From the NCBI RefSeq assembly GCF_000425285.1, contig NZ_AUDD01000011.1:1-64000 (forward strand): a DNA stretch of 64,000 nt. The letters are read 5' to 3'. The stretch is from Acidipropionibacterium jensenii DSM 20535 (GTDB taxonomy: Bacteria > Actinomycetota > Actinomycetes > Propionibacteriales > Propionibacteriaceae). Positions within the stretch are counted from its first letter, which is position 1. Each line of letters begins with the position of its first letter. The position numbers and the translations under genes were made by a program. Below the pieces are notes generated by a model, which did no database searches, was not told where the DNA came from, and saw only the letters and a list, made by a program, of their open reading frames with translations. This document shows positions 25,693-34,450 of this stretch, in pieces.

Positions 25693-27639
25693 TCATGTCA
25701 GGAACGCCTTGATGATCGGGCCGGCCGTGCCGGACCCGGACTCCCCGACCTCCACCATGCACGCCACCGCGATCGACGACGTCCAGCAGATCATCCAGGC
25801 GTGGGTCTTGAGCTTTCCGCTCGGGCCGAACTCGGCGGTTCCGGTCTTGGCGCCGGTCGCCAGTCCCGACAGCACCCGTCCGGACCCCTGCTTGACGGTG
25901 GTGACCATCACCTCGCGCAACCCGGCGACCTCCTTGGTGCTCAGCGGGGTGGCCCTGGAGGTCGGCCGGCGGCCCTCGATGAGCCAGGGGACGACGGTCG
26001 ACCCGGCGGCCACCGAGGCCGCCAGCCCGGCCATCGCCATCGGCGAGGCGAGCACGCCGCCCTGGCCGATGACGTCGGAGGCCAGCACGTCGGCGGCGGT
26101 GGTGTCGGCGATCGAACCGTAGAAGGAGGTGAAGCCGGGGTCGTAGTCGGTGCCGACCCCGAGGCTGCCGGCCGCTCGGCGGAGGCTGGCCGAGGTGACC
26201 TTGGTGTGCTGGGAGATGAAGGCGGTGTTGCAGGACTGGGCGACGGCCTGCTTGAGGGGGATAGCCCCGGAGTAGGCGGAGTCGTAGTCGGAGTAGTTGT
26301 GGAACCGGCGTCCGTTGACGGTGATGGTCGGCGAGCAGGTCACCGTGGAGTCGGGGGTGAGCCCGGTGCGCAGCAGGGCGAGAGTGGTGGCGATCTTGAA
26401 GGTGGACCCGGGGGCGTACTGGCCCGAGGTGGCGAAGGCGTTGGCGCCGGCGTCCTTGGAGTTCGCGGCGGCCAGGATGGCACCGTCCGAGGGCCGGATC
26501 GCAACCAGGCAGGCGACCCCGGACACCCTGGCCAGGGACGTCTCCGCCTTCGACTGGAGGGTCGGGTCAAGGGTGAGCTTGAGCGGCTTCCCGTCGCTCT
26601 TCGGCGTGGTGAACAGCGTCGTGGGACCCGAGCTGGTGCTGCCGGACGCCGAGGTCGCGGGCTGCGGGGCCGGTGAGGCGGAGGACGTCGGATCCTTGCG
26701 CGCGACCAGGGCGATGATGTGACCGACCTTGCCGCGCAGCTGGGCGTCGTAGCGCAGCTGCAGACCGGACTTGCCGACCACGTCGCCCTCCTCGATCTCC
26801 CCCTTGCCGCGCTTGACGTCGGCCTCGTCGGCCAGTCCGGAGGTGCCCAGCAGGCCGAGGGCAAAGGTCTTGGTGGGGGCCAGCGGAAGTTCGCGGTCGG
26901 TGACCGCGGCGCCCGGGATGACACCGATGTTGCGCGGGATGTCCTGCTCGCGCAGGGTGATCGCCACCACGAAGGCCTGCGGTCCCGAGGCCTGGACCAG
27001 GGCGGTGTAGGCCTTGGGATCGATCTTCAGCTCCTTCGCCAGAGCGGCCGCCGAGCCGGCCCATTTCGTCTTGTCGACCTTCGTCTTGTCGATCCCGACG
27101 TCATGGACGGTGTGGTTGACGATGATGTCGGAGTCGTTGGTGCCGGTGATGGAGGCGCGCTCGCCGAGCTGGCGGGTGTGACGCAGCCGGGTGGCCTGGG
27201 TGAGCCGGGGGTGGATGACGGTCGGCTCCCAGGCCACCCGCCACGCGCTGCCGCTGCTCGCGATGCGGGCGGTGGAGGTGAAGGTCCAGGGCTTTCCGGC
27301 CAGCGAGAGGGTGTGGGACAGGGTGGCGGTCACCGTCCCGCTCCCGGAGCTGGCGACGGAGCCGACCTTCGTGGTGGGACGCAGGCCGTCCATCCCGGCG
27401 AAGACGACTTTGAGGTCGGAGGCGGCGGTGGCCGGGTCGTCGACGGGGACGCCGGTGAGGTTGCCCCTGGTGAGGCCGGCCGCGAGTTTCTGGGCGGTCT
27501 GGCGGGCGGCGTCGGGGACATCGGAGGTCAAGTCGGACCCCTTGCATCCGCTCACCGAGACCAGTGCGGCGGCCGCCAAGGTGCCGACGGCGGCACCCCC
27601 GAGGGCGCGGCGCGAGAGATACGGGCCTTGTGTCGTCAT
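25693..27639 (-). CDS. Class B penicillin-binding lipoprotein (MecA-type N-terminus)
   Basis: Peptidoglycan transpeptidase anchored outside the membrane. The 648-residue protein starts with a twin-arginine-like signal (SRRALGG) and lipobox (VSGC), then an NTF2-like/MecA N-terminal domain, a dimerisation region, and a transpeptidase domain with SxxK (GSTFK), SxN (QSCN) and KTG (AKTGTAEF). Thus all three active-site motifs are present. ATG 27639 is preceded by GGAGGAG. A close relative in Mycobacterium is PbpA/PbpB-unrelated 'PBP-lipo'; the assignment here rests on the lipobox and MecA-type head. Confidence 0.9.
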   Translation of the reverse strand: MTTQGPYLSRRALGGAAVGTLAAAALVSVSGCKGSDLTSDVPDAARQTAQKLAAGLTRGNLTGVPVDDPATAASDLKVVFAGMDGLRPTTKVGSVASSGSGTVTATLSHTLSLAGKPWTFTSTARIASSGSAWRVAWEPTVIHPRLTQATRLRHTRQLGERASITGTNDSDIIVNHTVHDVGIDKTKVDKTKWAGSAAALAKELKIDPKAYTALVQASGPQAFVVAITLREQDIPRNIGVIPGAAVTDRELPLAPTKTFALGLLGTSGLADEADVKRGKGEIEEGDVVGKSGLQLRYDAQLRGKVGHIIALVARKDPTSSASPAPQPATSASGSTSSGPTTLFTTPKSDGKPLKLTLDPTLQSKAETSLARVSGVACLVAIRPSDGAILAAANSKDAGANAFATSGQYAPGSTFKIATTLALLRTGLTPDSTVTCSPTITVNGRRFHNYSDYDSAYSGAIPLKQAVAQSCNTAFISQHTKVTSASLRRAAGSLGVGTDYDPGFTSFYGSIADTTAADVLASDVIGQGGVLASPMAMAGLAASVAAGSTVVPWLIEGRRPTSRATPLSTKEVAGLREVMVTTVKQGSGRVLSGLATGAKTGTAEFGPSGKLKTHAWMICWTSSIAVACMVEVGESGSGTAGPIIKAFLT

Positions 27640-28042
27640 GCGGCTCTCCTCCCTCATCCCGATTCCTCGGTAACTCGTGTCCGGCTTGGACCATCTGAAC
27701 AGGACTGCCCGAACGGCACCATCCGAACAGCACCATCCGAACAGCACCGCCCTGCGTGGACTGCTCGAACGGCGCCGCCGAACAGTGAACCCGGTGCGGA
27801 CAGGCCGATCTCCATCTGAACTCTCCCACCGATGTCATCCGGCCGGCACATGTGCGGGTGCCATCGGCAGGCCCCATGAAACCACCGCACACCGACAGTA
27901 TTCAGGCGGTCCACCCAGAAGTACCCGTGTGGGGTGGTCAGGCCCGTGTGATTGGGCCCGATGCGGTTCGCCTGGAGTTGGAGTCGACACGGGCTGGTGG
28001 AGCCGGGCTGGTTGGGCTGGGCTGGTGGGGCCGGCTCTGCGG
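27640..28042. other. 403-bp intergenic region with short repeats
   Basis: No gene is supported. Near the PBP start it holds repeats of the word CCATCCGAACAGCAC (about 27719 and 27734) with weaker variants; nearer the kinase gene it is a GGCTGG-rich run. The PBP promoter must lie here, but I cannot point to its boxes. Confidence 0.4.
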
Positions 28043-29173
28043 TCACAGGCCCTTGGCGAGGAGGTCCTGGGCGATCCGGACCGCCCCGATCACCGGTTCG
28101 GCGGCGGTGGCCACCCGCCATCGGCGATCCTCCAGGGCGGCCAGGACGGCGTCGCGGACCGGGTTCGGGTGGCTCAGCACCCCTCCGGCCAGCACCACCT
28201 CGTGGGGGACGCCGCCTGCGCACTTCTTGGGCATGCCTGTTGTCTCTGCATCCGGGCTGACCGCAGTCTCGTCGAGCCCGCCGACCCCGACGGTTCGTGC
28301 ATGATCGATCACGACCCCGTCGGTCCCGGCGTCGTCGATGACGGCGTCCAGGCTGGTGACCAGCGCCCGACCGGCCTGCTCGGCGATCCGGCCGGCGACG
28401 GCGTCGTGGCCGGCCACTCTCAGCACGATCGGTGCCAGGCTGCCGATCTGTGCAGGAGTGAGGTCGTCGACCCGGCGCACCAGATCCTGACACGGATCGC
28501 CGGTGACTGGACTCACCCCCAGGGCCGTCACCAGCAGTCCGGTCAGCTCGGTGCGGGGGCCGCGTCCGTCCAGATCGGCGGCCGCCGCCCGCAGACCCTG
28601 CCAGCCGATCCACAGCCCCGAGCCGGTGTCACCGAGGATCCAGCCCAGCCCGTCGGCGCGCCGCTGCAGGACTCCGCCCTGGAAGCGCCCGGCCACCGCG
28701 CCGGTCCCCGACAGCAGGAGGTAGCCGTCGCCTCCGGAACTGGCCGAGCGGAAGGCTGCGGCCAGGTCATTCTCGACGTGCACCCGGTCGCAGATGCCCG
28801 TCAGTGCATCCCGGAAGGCCTCCGCGACCTCGTCATGACGCGCCGGTCCGGCACCCGAGGCGGCCACGACGACGACCCGGGGGCGGTGCCGTCCCGACGC
28901 AATCCTCGGGGCAACGCCATGAGGCGCGCCGTGCGTGACGTTGTGAGGGCTGTTGCGCGGGACGTCGCCAGGGCCAGCTGTGCCAGGGTTCTGCGCGGCC
29001 GCCAGGGCCATCTCGGCAGCAGTCCGGACGGCGTCGGCGGCCCCGGCGATACCGCCCCCGGCCGAGCGGAGGTTCGCGCCACCGGCCAGCCCCCGCCCCA
29101 GCAGCGCGCCGGAGCCGTCCACCAGCTCAGCTCGCGTGCTGGTCCCGCCCAGATCGATCCCCATCACCGTCAC
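28043..29173 (-). CDS. BadF/BadG-type amino-sugar kinase (MurK/NagK-like)
   Basis: A 376-residue ASKHA-fold ATPase/sugar kinase. Motifs: MGIDLGGTSTRAELVD (phosphate 1), VENDLAAAF, LLLSGTGAVAG (phosphate 2), GWILGDTGSGLWIG and VVLAGGVL (adenosine). Family members phosphorylate N-acetylglucosamine or N-acetylmuramic acid. The divergent murQ gene makes a MurNAc/GlcNAc recycling role likely. The start is GTG 29173, or ATG 29164; neither has a clear ribosome site. A 60-residue Pro/Gly/His-rich insertion follows residue 55. Confidence 0.85.
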   Translation of the reverse strand: MTVMGIDLGGTSTRAELVDGSGALLGRGLAGGANLRSAGGGIAGAADAVRTAAEMALAAAQNPGTAGPGDVPRNSPHNVTHGAPHGVAPRIASGRHRPRVVVVAASGAGPARHDEVAEAFRDALTGICDRVHVENDLAAAFRSASSGGDGYLLLSGTGAVAGRFQGGVLQRRADGLGWILGDTGSGLWIGWQGLRAAAADLDGRGPRTELTGLLVTALGVSPVTGDPCQDLVRRVDDLTPAQIGSLAPIVLRVAGHDAVAGRIAEQAGRALVTSLDAVIDDAGTDGVVIDHARTVGVGGLDETAVSPDAETTGMPKKCAGGVPHEVVLAGGVLSHPNPVRDAVLAALEDRRWRVATAAEPVIGAVRIAQDLLAKGL

Positions 29174-29334
29174 GGGCAGGAGGCTACCGCCCCTGCCACC
29201 CGGTTCCAGCGGCGCGCACCGACCCCCGGCGGATTCGCTCCGGTCGGGGGCCAGAGGCGACGTCGCGCCCCCGGTCGGCGCCGCTTTCCGGACGTGACAA
29301 GATATGGACCGCCCCAGCCACCGAAGGAGACCCT

Positions 29335-30519
29335 GTGATCAGCAGTTCCGAGCATCCCGAGGACCCTCGAACCACCTCCTCCGAGCTGCCCGGTATCCCT
29401 GATTCCGGACCGAAACCCCACGTCACAGCCGATTCGACGGTGGCGGCCGAGTCCTCCCCCCGGCTCACCTGGGCGACCGAGTCGCGCAACCGGAGAACCC
29501 TCGACATCGACCAGCTGGACGCCGCCGGAGTCGTCTCCGAGATCCTCGCCGAGGACGCCCGGGTGGCAGCCGCGGTGCAGGCCTGCATCGCCCAGATCGG
29601 CCGGGTCGTCGACCTGGTGGTCGCCGCGCTGAGCGCGGGAGGCAGCGTCCACTACGTCGGGGCCGGGACCTCGGGGCGGCTCGGTGTGCTGGACGCCGTC
29701 GAGCTGCTGCCCACCTACGGCATCCGGCCCGACCAGGTGATCGGTCACATGGCGGGCGGCGAGCGGGCCTTCGTGCGGGCCGTCGAGGGGGCCGAGGACT
29801 CCCCGGAACTGGGCGCCGCCGAGCTGGCGCAGGCCGGTCCGCACGATCTGGTGATCGGGATCGCCGCGAGCGGTCGGACCCCCTACGTCGGTGGCGCGCT
29901 GGCCGAGGCCAGACGTCGCGGCCTGCCGACCGCACTCATCTCCACCAATCCGAACGCCCCGCTGGCCGATCTGGCCGACGTCTCGATCCTGCCCGACACC
30001 GGTCCCGAGGCGGTCACCGGATCGACCCGGATGAAGTCGGGGACCGCGCAGAAGATGACCCTCAACGCCATCTCGACGGCGGCCATGATCCGGCTCGGCA
30101 AGACCTGGTCCAATCTCATGATCGACGTCGTCGCGACCAACGAGAAGCTGCGGGTCCGGATGGTGCGGATCGTCGAGCAGGCCACCGAGGCCGATGCGGG
30201 CCGTGCGCGTGCCGCGCTGGAGGCTGCCGACGGGCGGGTCCGGGTGGCCATCGTCGCGCTGGCCGCAGGGGTCGACGTCGCGGAGGCGGAGGCGGCTCTG
30301 GAGGAGACACCGCCCAGCGCCGAGCGGGCGGGGGACCCGTCGGGGGTGCGCACCGCGATCGATCGGGCGAGGTCGGCCTCCGGTGGGTCCGGGACGACCG
30401 GTGGTGCTGTGGATTCGGGATCCGCCGGTGGTGCTGCGGGCACTGGGTCGACCGGTGGAGTCGCGCCGGCCGGGGATGACTCCGGGAGTGTTCGTGGGAT
30501 CGGGAGGGACCAGCGGTGA
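29335..30519 (+). CDS. murQ: N-acetylmuramic acid 6-phosphate etherase
   Basis: Cleaves the lactyl ether of MurNAc-6-phosphate to give GlcNAc-6-phosphate, a cell-wall recycling step. The protein is 394 residues: an approximately 45-residue Ser/Pro-rich extension, then the SIS domain with TESRN, YVGAGTSGRLGVLDAVE, the catalytic-region HMAGGERA and TGSTRMKSGTAQKM, and a Gly/Ser/Thr-rich C-terminal tail of about 50 residues. The core matches MurQ throughout. The start is GTG 29335 with AAGGAGA 6 bases upstream. Divergent from the kinase; overlaps the acetyltransferase by 4 bp. Confidence 0.95.
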   Translation: MISSSEHPEDPRTTSSELPGIPDSGPKPHVTADSTVAAESSPRLTWATESRNRRTLDIDQLDAAGVVSEILAEDARVAAAVQACIAQIGRVVDLVVAALSAGGSVHYVGAGTSGRLGVLDAVELLPTYGIRPDQVIGHMAGGERAFVRAVEGAEDSPELGAAELAQAGPHDLVIGIAASGRTPYVGGALAEARRRGLPTALISTNPNAPLADLADVSILPDTGPEAVTGSTRMKSGTAQKMTLNAISTAAMIRLGKTWSNLMIDVVATNEKLRVRMVRIVEQATEADAGRARAALEAADGRVRVAIVALAAGVDVAEAEAALEETPPSAERAGDPSGVRTAIDRARSASGGSGTTGGAVDSGSAGGAAGTGSTGGVAPAGDDSGSVRGIGRDQR

Positions 30520-31067
30520 CGACCCGACTGAAGCGTCTGCTGATCCCCCAGGTCGACGTCATTCCCCTCGTGGAGGACGACCTCATCTGGCTGTGGCACT
30601 GGAATGTCGAGGCGGTCGATCCCGAGTGGAAGAAGTGGGACGGCCCCTACTTCGGCGACCAGGACGACCGCAGCTACTCGGAGTTCGCCCATGACTGGCG
30701 GCCCCGGGTGAGGTCGGGGGACCGGGCGATCATCACGGTGGAGGGTCACCGCTGCGGCTTCGTCAACCGTTTCGAGATCGAGCCCGCCGGCGGCGGCTGG
30801 TGGGAGCTCGGCCTGGTGATCTTCGAGCCCCGGCTGTGGGGACAGGGGATCGGACGCCGGGCGCTGTCGTCCTGGACCCGCCAGACCTTCCAGGAGACCG
30901 ACGCCCACGTCCTGACCCTCACCACCTGGAGCGGGAACACCCGGATGATGAGGTGCGCCGAGCAGCTCGGTTACACGGTCAGCGCCCGGATCCCGGAGGC
31001 GCGGTCGTGGAACGGACGCCGGTGGGACTCCATCACGATGTCCCTGCTGCGCAACCAGATCGCCTGA
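30516..31067 (+). CDS. GNAT-family N-acetyltransferase (RimJ/RimL-like)
   Basis: A 183-residue acetyl-CoA-dependent acetyltransferase. The acetyl-CoA loop is LWGQGIGRRAL (motif A), followed by TWSGNTRMMRCAEQLGYTV, the standard motif B of RimJ/RimL-like enzymes. Its ATG/GTG start overlaps the murQ stop, so it is in that operon; whether it acts on an amino sugar, a protein or an antibiotic cannot be told. Confidence 0.88.
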   Translation: MTTRLKRLLIPQVDVIPLVEDDLIWLWHWNVEAVDPEWKKWDGPYFGDQDDRSYSEFAHDWRPRVRSGDRAIITVEGHRCGFVNRFEIEPAGGGWWELGLVIFEPRLWGQGIGRRALSSWTRQTFQETDAHVLTLTTWSGNTRMMRCAEQLGYTVSARIPEARSWNGRRWDSITMSLLRNQIA

Positions 31068-31471
31068 GGTCTGTTTTGGCGGCGTCCCGGTCTGGGGTCG
31101 CAGATCTGGTGACGGGCGTCGTCCACCATCGCCGCGTTGATCCAGTTCTGTGGCAGTTCCAGTCCACGTTGCCGCGTTGATCCAGTTACTCGGCGTTGAT
31201 CCAGCTACAAGAGGATCAACGCCGAGTAACTGGATCAACGCGGAGTGGGGTCGGGCGGAGTGGGGTCGGGCGGAGAGGTTCGGCGGGCGGAGCGTCGGGC
31301 TGGATCGCAGACGGACAGACGGTAAGAGCGGGATCACAGACAGACGGCAGGAGCGGGAGCGGACCAGGTCTGAGGGGACAGCTGCCCACCCGACGTCCCC
31401 GCCGTGCCGAGGATCCCGCTGGAGCCCTACCAACGTCCTCGGCTGTCCAGGGATGCGGGAGGATGGGGACC
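31068..31471. other. 404-bp intergenic region holding the second mirrored element
   Basis: Contains three copies of GCGTTGATCCAG on the + strand (31134, 31174, 31193), two mirrored copies, and a GTCGGGCGGAG run. No gene is supported in it. The promoter of the ACT/UPF0210 pair should be near its end. Confidence 0.5.
31172..31243. repeat. 31-bp-arm perfect inverted repeat with 19-bp-period word
   Basis: Arms 31172-31202 and 31213-31243 are perfect reverse complements around a 10-base loop. Inside the left arm the word GCGTTGATCCAG occurs at 31174 and 31193 (19 bp apart), separated by TTACTCG. Sequence differs from the palindromes at 13842 and 33281 but the internal geometry is the same. Confidence 0.95.
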
Positions 31472-31741
31472 ATGAATGCGATCATGACCGTCACCGGCAA
31501 CGACCATCCGGGAATCATCGCCGCCATCTCCACGGCGCTGGCTGAGATGGGGGTCAACATCGTCAACGTGTCGCAGACCCTGATGGGCGACTACTTCACC
31601 ATGATCATGCAGTGCGTCCTCGGTGACGGCACCCCCGACCTGGCCACCATCCAGGCCCGGATGAAGGACGCCGGCGAGCAGGCCGGCGTCGTCGTCCACA
31701 TACAGTCCGAGGCCATCTTCGACGCGATGCACAGGCTGTGA
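31472..31741 (+). CDS. ACT-domain protein (UPF0237/GcvR-like)
   Basis: An 89-residue protein made of one ACT domain: [20 protein letters not shown] then [22 protein letters not shown] domains bind small ligands, often amino acids. It is placed 4 bp before the UPF0210 gene, the conserved pairing of these two families in many bacteria, so it is probably the regulatory partner. I start it at ATG 31472, where the domain starts; GGGAGGATGGGG lies upstream. Confidence 0.9.
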   Translation: MNAIMTVTGNDHPGIIAAISTALAEMGVNIVNVSQTLMGDYFTMIMQCVLGDGTPDLATIQARMKDAGEQAGVVVHIQSEAIFDAMHRL

Positions 31742-31745
31742 TCCG

Positions 31746-33125
31746 ATGAGCTCCGAACCGATGGACACTGCCACCACCAAGAACATCCTCGAGACCATCC
31801 ACATGATCGAGGACGAGCGGCTGGACATCCGCACTGTCACGATGGGGATCTCGCTGCTCGACTGCATCGACTCCGACGGTGAGGTCGCCCGCCGCAAGAT
31901 CTACGACCGCATCACCACCCGGGCCCGCGACCTGGTGCAGACCTGCCAGGGGATCGAGACCGAGCTCGGCATCCCGATCATCAACAAGCGGATCACCGTG
32001 ACGCCGATCTCGCTGATCGCCGCCGCCAGCGGGGAGCACGACTACGTCCCCTTCGCCCGCACCCTGGACGCCGCTGCCAAGGAGGTCGGCGTCGACTTCC
32101 TGGGCGGATTCACCGCCCTGGTCGACAAGGGCCGCACCCACAGCGACAAGGTCCTGGTGGACTCCATCCCCCAGGCCCTCGCCGAGACCGACTACGTCTG
32201 CTCCTCGGTCAACATCGGCTCCTCGCGGGCCGGGATCAACATGTCCGCGGTCGCCGACATGGGCCGCGCGATCAAGCGCAGCGCCGAGCTCACCGCGGAC
32301 GCCGGCGGCCTGGGGGCCGCGAAGCTCGTGGTCTTCGCCAACGCGGTCGGGGACAACCCCTTCATGGCCGGCGGCTTCCACGGCGTCGGGGAGGCGGACT
32401 GCTGCGTCTCGGTCGGCGTCTCGGGCCCCGGGGTGATCGCCCGCGCTCTGAAGAAGGTGCCGGGAGGATCCTTCGGGACGGTGGCCGAGACGATCAAGAA
32501 GGCCGCGTTCAAGGTGACCCGGATGGGCCAGCTGGTCGGGACGATGGCCGCCGCCCGACTCGGCGTCCCCTTCGGTATCGTCGACCTGTCCCTGGCGCCG
32601 ACCCCGGCCGTCGGCGACTCGGTGGCGCGGATCCTGGAGGAGATGGGGCTGGAGCGGGTCGGCACGCACGGCACCACCGCGGCGCTGTTCCTGCTGAATG
32701 ACGCCGTCAAGAAGGGCGGCATGATGGCCTGTTCGCACGTCGGCGGGCTGTCGGGGTCGTTCATCCCGGTCAGCGAGGACATCGGCATGATCGAGGCTGC
32801 CGGTCTCGGTGCGATCAGCCTGGACAAGCTCGAGGCGATGACCGCGATCTGCTCGGTGGGGCTCGACATGATCGCGCTGCCCGGGTCGACCAGCGCCGAG
32901 ACGCTGTCGGCGATCATCGCCGATGAGGCGGCGATCGGCGTGATGAACCACAAGACGACGGCTGTCCGGCTGATCCCGGTTCCGGGCAAGGAGGTCGGCG
33001 AGGAGGCCGAGTTCGGGGGGCTGCTCGGGCGCGCCCCGATCATGGCCACCAGCAGGTTCGGGTCCGACGAGTTCATCGCCCGGGGAGGTCACATTCCGGC
33101 CCCGATCCACGCCTTCAGGAACTGA
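31746..33125 (+). CDS. UPF0210 (DUF711, PFL-like) family protein
   Basis: A 459-residue cytosolic protein of the UPF0210 family, whose members show a PFL-like barrel but no experimentally assigned reaction that I can name with confidence. It is full length and well conserved: [55 protein letters not shown] and [15 protein letters not shown]. The ACT-domain gene is directly upstream, suggesting ligand control. No glycyl-radical motif is present. Confidence 0.92.
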   Translation: MSSEPMDTATTKNILETIHMIEDERLDIRTVTMGISLLDCIDSDGEVARRKIYDRITTRARDLVQTCQGIETELGIPIINKRITVTPISLIAAASGEHDYVPFARTLDAAAKEVGVDFLGGFTALVDKGRTHSDKVLVDSIPQALAETDYVCSSVNIGSSRAGINMSAVADMGRAIKRSAELTADAGGLGAAKLVVFANAVGDNPFMAGGFHGVGEADCCVSVGVSGPGVIARALKKVPGGSFGTVAETIKKAAFKVTRMGQLVGTMAAARLGVPFGIVDLSLAPTPAVGDSVARILEEMGLERVGTHGTTAALFLLNDAVKKGGMMACSHVGGLSGSFIPVSEDIGMIEAAGLGAISLDKLEAMTAICSVGLDMIALPGSTSAETLSAIIADEAAIGVMNHKTTAVRLIPVPGKEVGEEAEFGGLLGRAPIMATSRFGSDEFIARGGHIPAPIHAFRN

Positions 33126-33280
33126 TGCATGGCCCAGTGACGGAGGCGCCTGGGAAGTAGGTGCCGGGGTGGACCCGGGGGTGGCCGGGGCACCGGATCC
33201 CGGGCTCCACGCCTCGGCCCACCCCCAAGTACACGCCCCAAGTTCCACGCCTGGGCCCCCCAAGTTCCACGCCTAAGTTC

Positions 33281-33350
33281 CACGATGCTCGCGAAGTTCG
33301 ACGATGCTCGCGCTATAGCGCGAGCATCGTCGAACTTCGCGAGCATCGTG
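33281..33350. repeat. 70-bp perfect palindrome, copy 2
   Basis: Identical over 70 bases to the core of 13842-13913 and perfectly self-complementary (centre 33315/33316). The word ACGATGCTCGCG starts at 33282 and 33301, 19 bp apart. The flanks differ from copy 1; on the left lie three copies of AAGTTCCACG, sharing AAGTTC with the palindrome's spacer. It is in the 356-bp gap between UPF0210 and the reductase gene, which holds no supported gene. Confidence 0.95.
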
Positions 33351-33354
33351 ACAA

Positions 33355-33405
33355 GGGATGGGTGGGAAGCAGGGATGGGTGGGAAGCAGGGGTGGGTGGG
33401 AAGCA
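33355..33405. repeat. 17-bp tandem repeat, three units
   Basis: GGGATGGGTGGGAAGCA at 33355 and 33372, and the same with one change (GGGG) at 33389. It lies 4 bp after the palindrome. Confidence 0.9.
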
Positions 33406-33481
33406 GAGGAACGGGAGGACGTCGGGCCTTCCCCCGGGCGCGGATCTGGATTGCGGATCCCCAGCGGTTACCGTGGCGGAC

Positions 33482-34129
33482 ATGACAACTATCGGATTGA
33501 TCGGTGCGGGACACATTGGCAGCCAGATCGCGCGGAAGGCGGTTCAGCTCGGCTACCACGTCGTCCTCAGCAACAGGCGCGGGCCCGAGGTGCTCAGGGG
33601 CCTGATCCAGGAACTCGGAGACCACGCACGGGCAGCGAGCCCCGCCGAGGCCGCCGAGGCCGCCGACCTGGCAGTGGTGACCATCCCGCTGAAGGCGATC
33701 GGCAGCGTCCCGATCGAGCCGTTGATCGGCAAGATCGTCATCGACACCAACAACTACTACCCGCAGCGCGACGGCCAGATCACGGCCCTCGACGAGGAGA
33801 CCACCACGACCGCCCAGATGCTGCAGGAGCACCTCCCGGAGTCCTTCGTCGTCAAGGCCTTCAATCACATTCCGGCCGCCGACATCACCACCGCGGGCCG
33901 TCCGGCGGGCGACCCGGACCGCCGCGCCCTGGCAGTGGCCAGTGATCATGACGCCGCCCTCCTGGTCGTGTCCCGCCTCCTCGACCGCTTCGGCTTCGAC
34001 CCCGTCCCGATTCAGCCGCTCAGCGAGTCCTGGCGCATCCAGCGCGACACCCCCGGCTACGTCCAGCCGCTGACCGCACCGCAATTGGTGCACGCCCTGG
34101 CGCTCGCCAAGCGCTACCGTGACATGTGA
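33482..34129 (+). CDS. Dinucleotide-binding reductase (NADPH-dependent F420 reductase-like)
   Basis: A 215-residue Rossmann protein starting TTIGLIGAGHIGSQIARKAV with NRRGPE after the second strand (Arg favouring NADPH). The overall pattern (DTNNYYPQRDG, VVKAFNHIPA) matches the NADPH-dependent F420 reductase/NAD(P)-binding family, which in many bacteria without F420 uses another partner. ATG 33482 starts exactly at the fold. Substrate not known. Confidence 0.88.
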   Translation: MTTIGLIGAGHIGSQIARKAVQLGYHVVLSNRRGPEVLRGLIQELGDHARAASPAEAAEAADLAVVTIPLKAIGSVPIEPLIGKIVIDTNNYYPQRDGQITALDEETTTTAQMLQEHLPESFVVKAFNHIPAADITTAGRPAGDPDRRALAVASDHDAALLVVSRLLDRFGFDPVPIQPLSESWRIQRDTPGYVQPLTAPQLVHALALAKRYRDM

Positions 34130-34183
34130 CATGTGACGTGTGATCTCCGGGCATCGCGACAGTCGGGGCGACGGCGTCCTCGG

Positions 34184-34278
34184 TCCGGGGAACATCTGTC
34201 GGGGGTGACGCCGACAGTCCGCGGAGCATCCGTCGGGGGTGACGCCGACGGTCCGGGGAGCATCTGCCGGAGACGACG
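34184..34278. repeat. 34-bp tandem repeat, about 2.8 units
   Basis: Units start at 34184, 34218 and 34252 (last partial), each of the type TCCGGGGAGCATCTGTCGG followed by GGGTGACGCCGAC, with a few substitutions. They fill the gap between the reductase and fucosidase genes (34130-34450), which has no supported gene. Confidence 0.88.
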
Positions 34279-34450
34279 TCCTCCATCCGTCGCAGCTTGT
34301 CGTGCACCCACTCGACTCGACGACGTCCCCGGAGACAGCGGACCCGCCACCCCGGTCCGGAGCCGGCGGACGGCGTCCACCCGATGGGAGCGGACGCACC
34401 GTCCCTGAGCGGTCCTCGCCCCGGTCCCATGATCACGGCAGGATGGGACC

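Noticed and set aside
27640-28042. Possible small gene in the gap upstream of the penicillin-binding protein
   Set aside because: Frames are low-complexity, lack ribosome sites and overlap short direct repeats.
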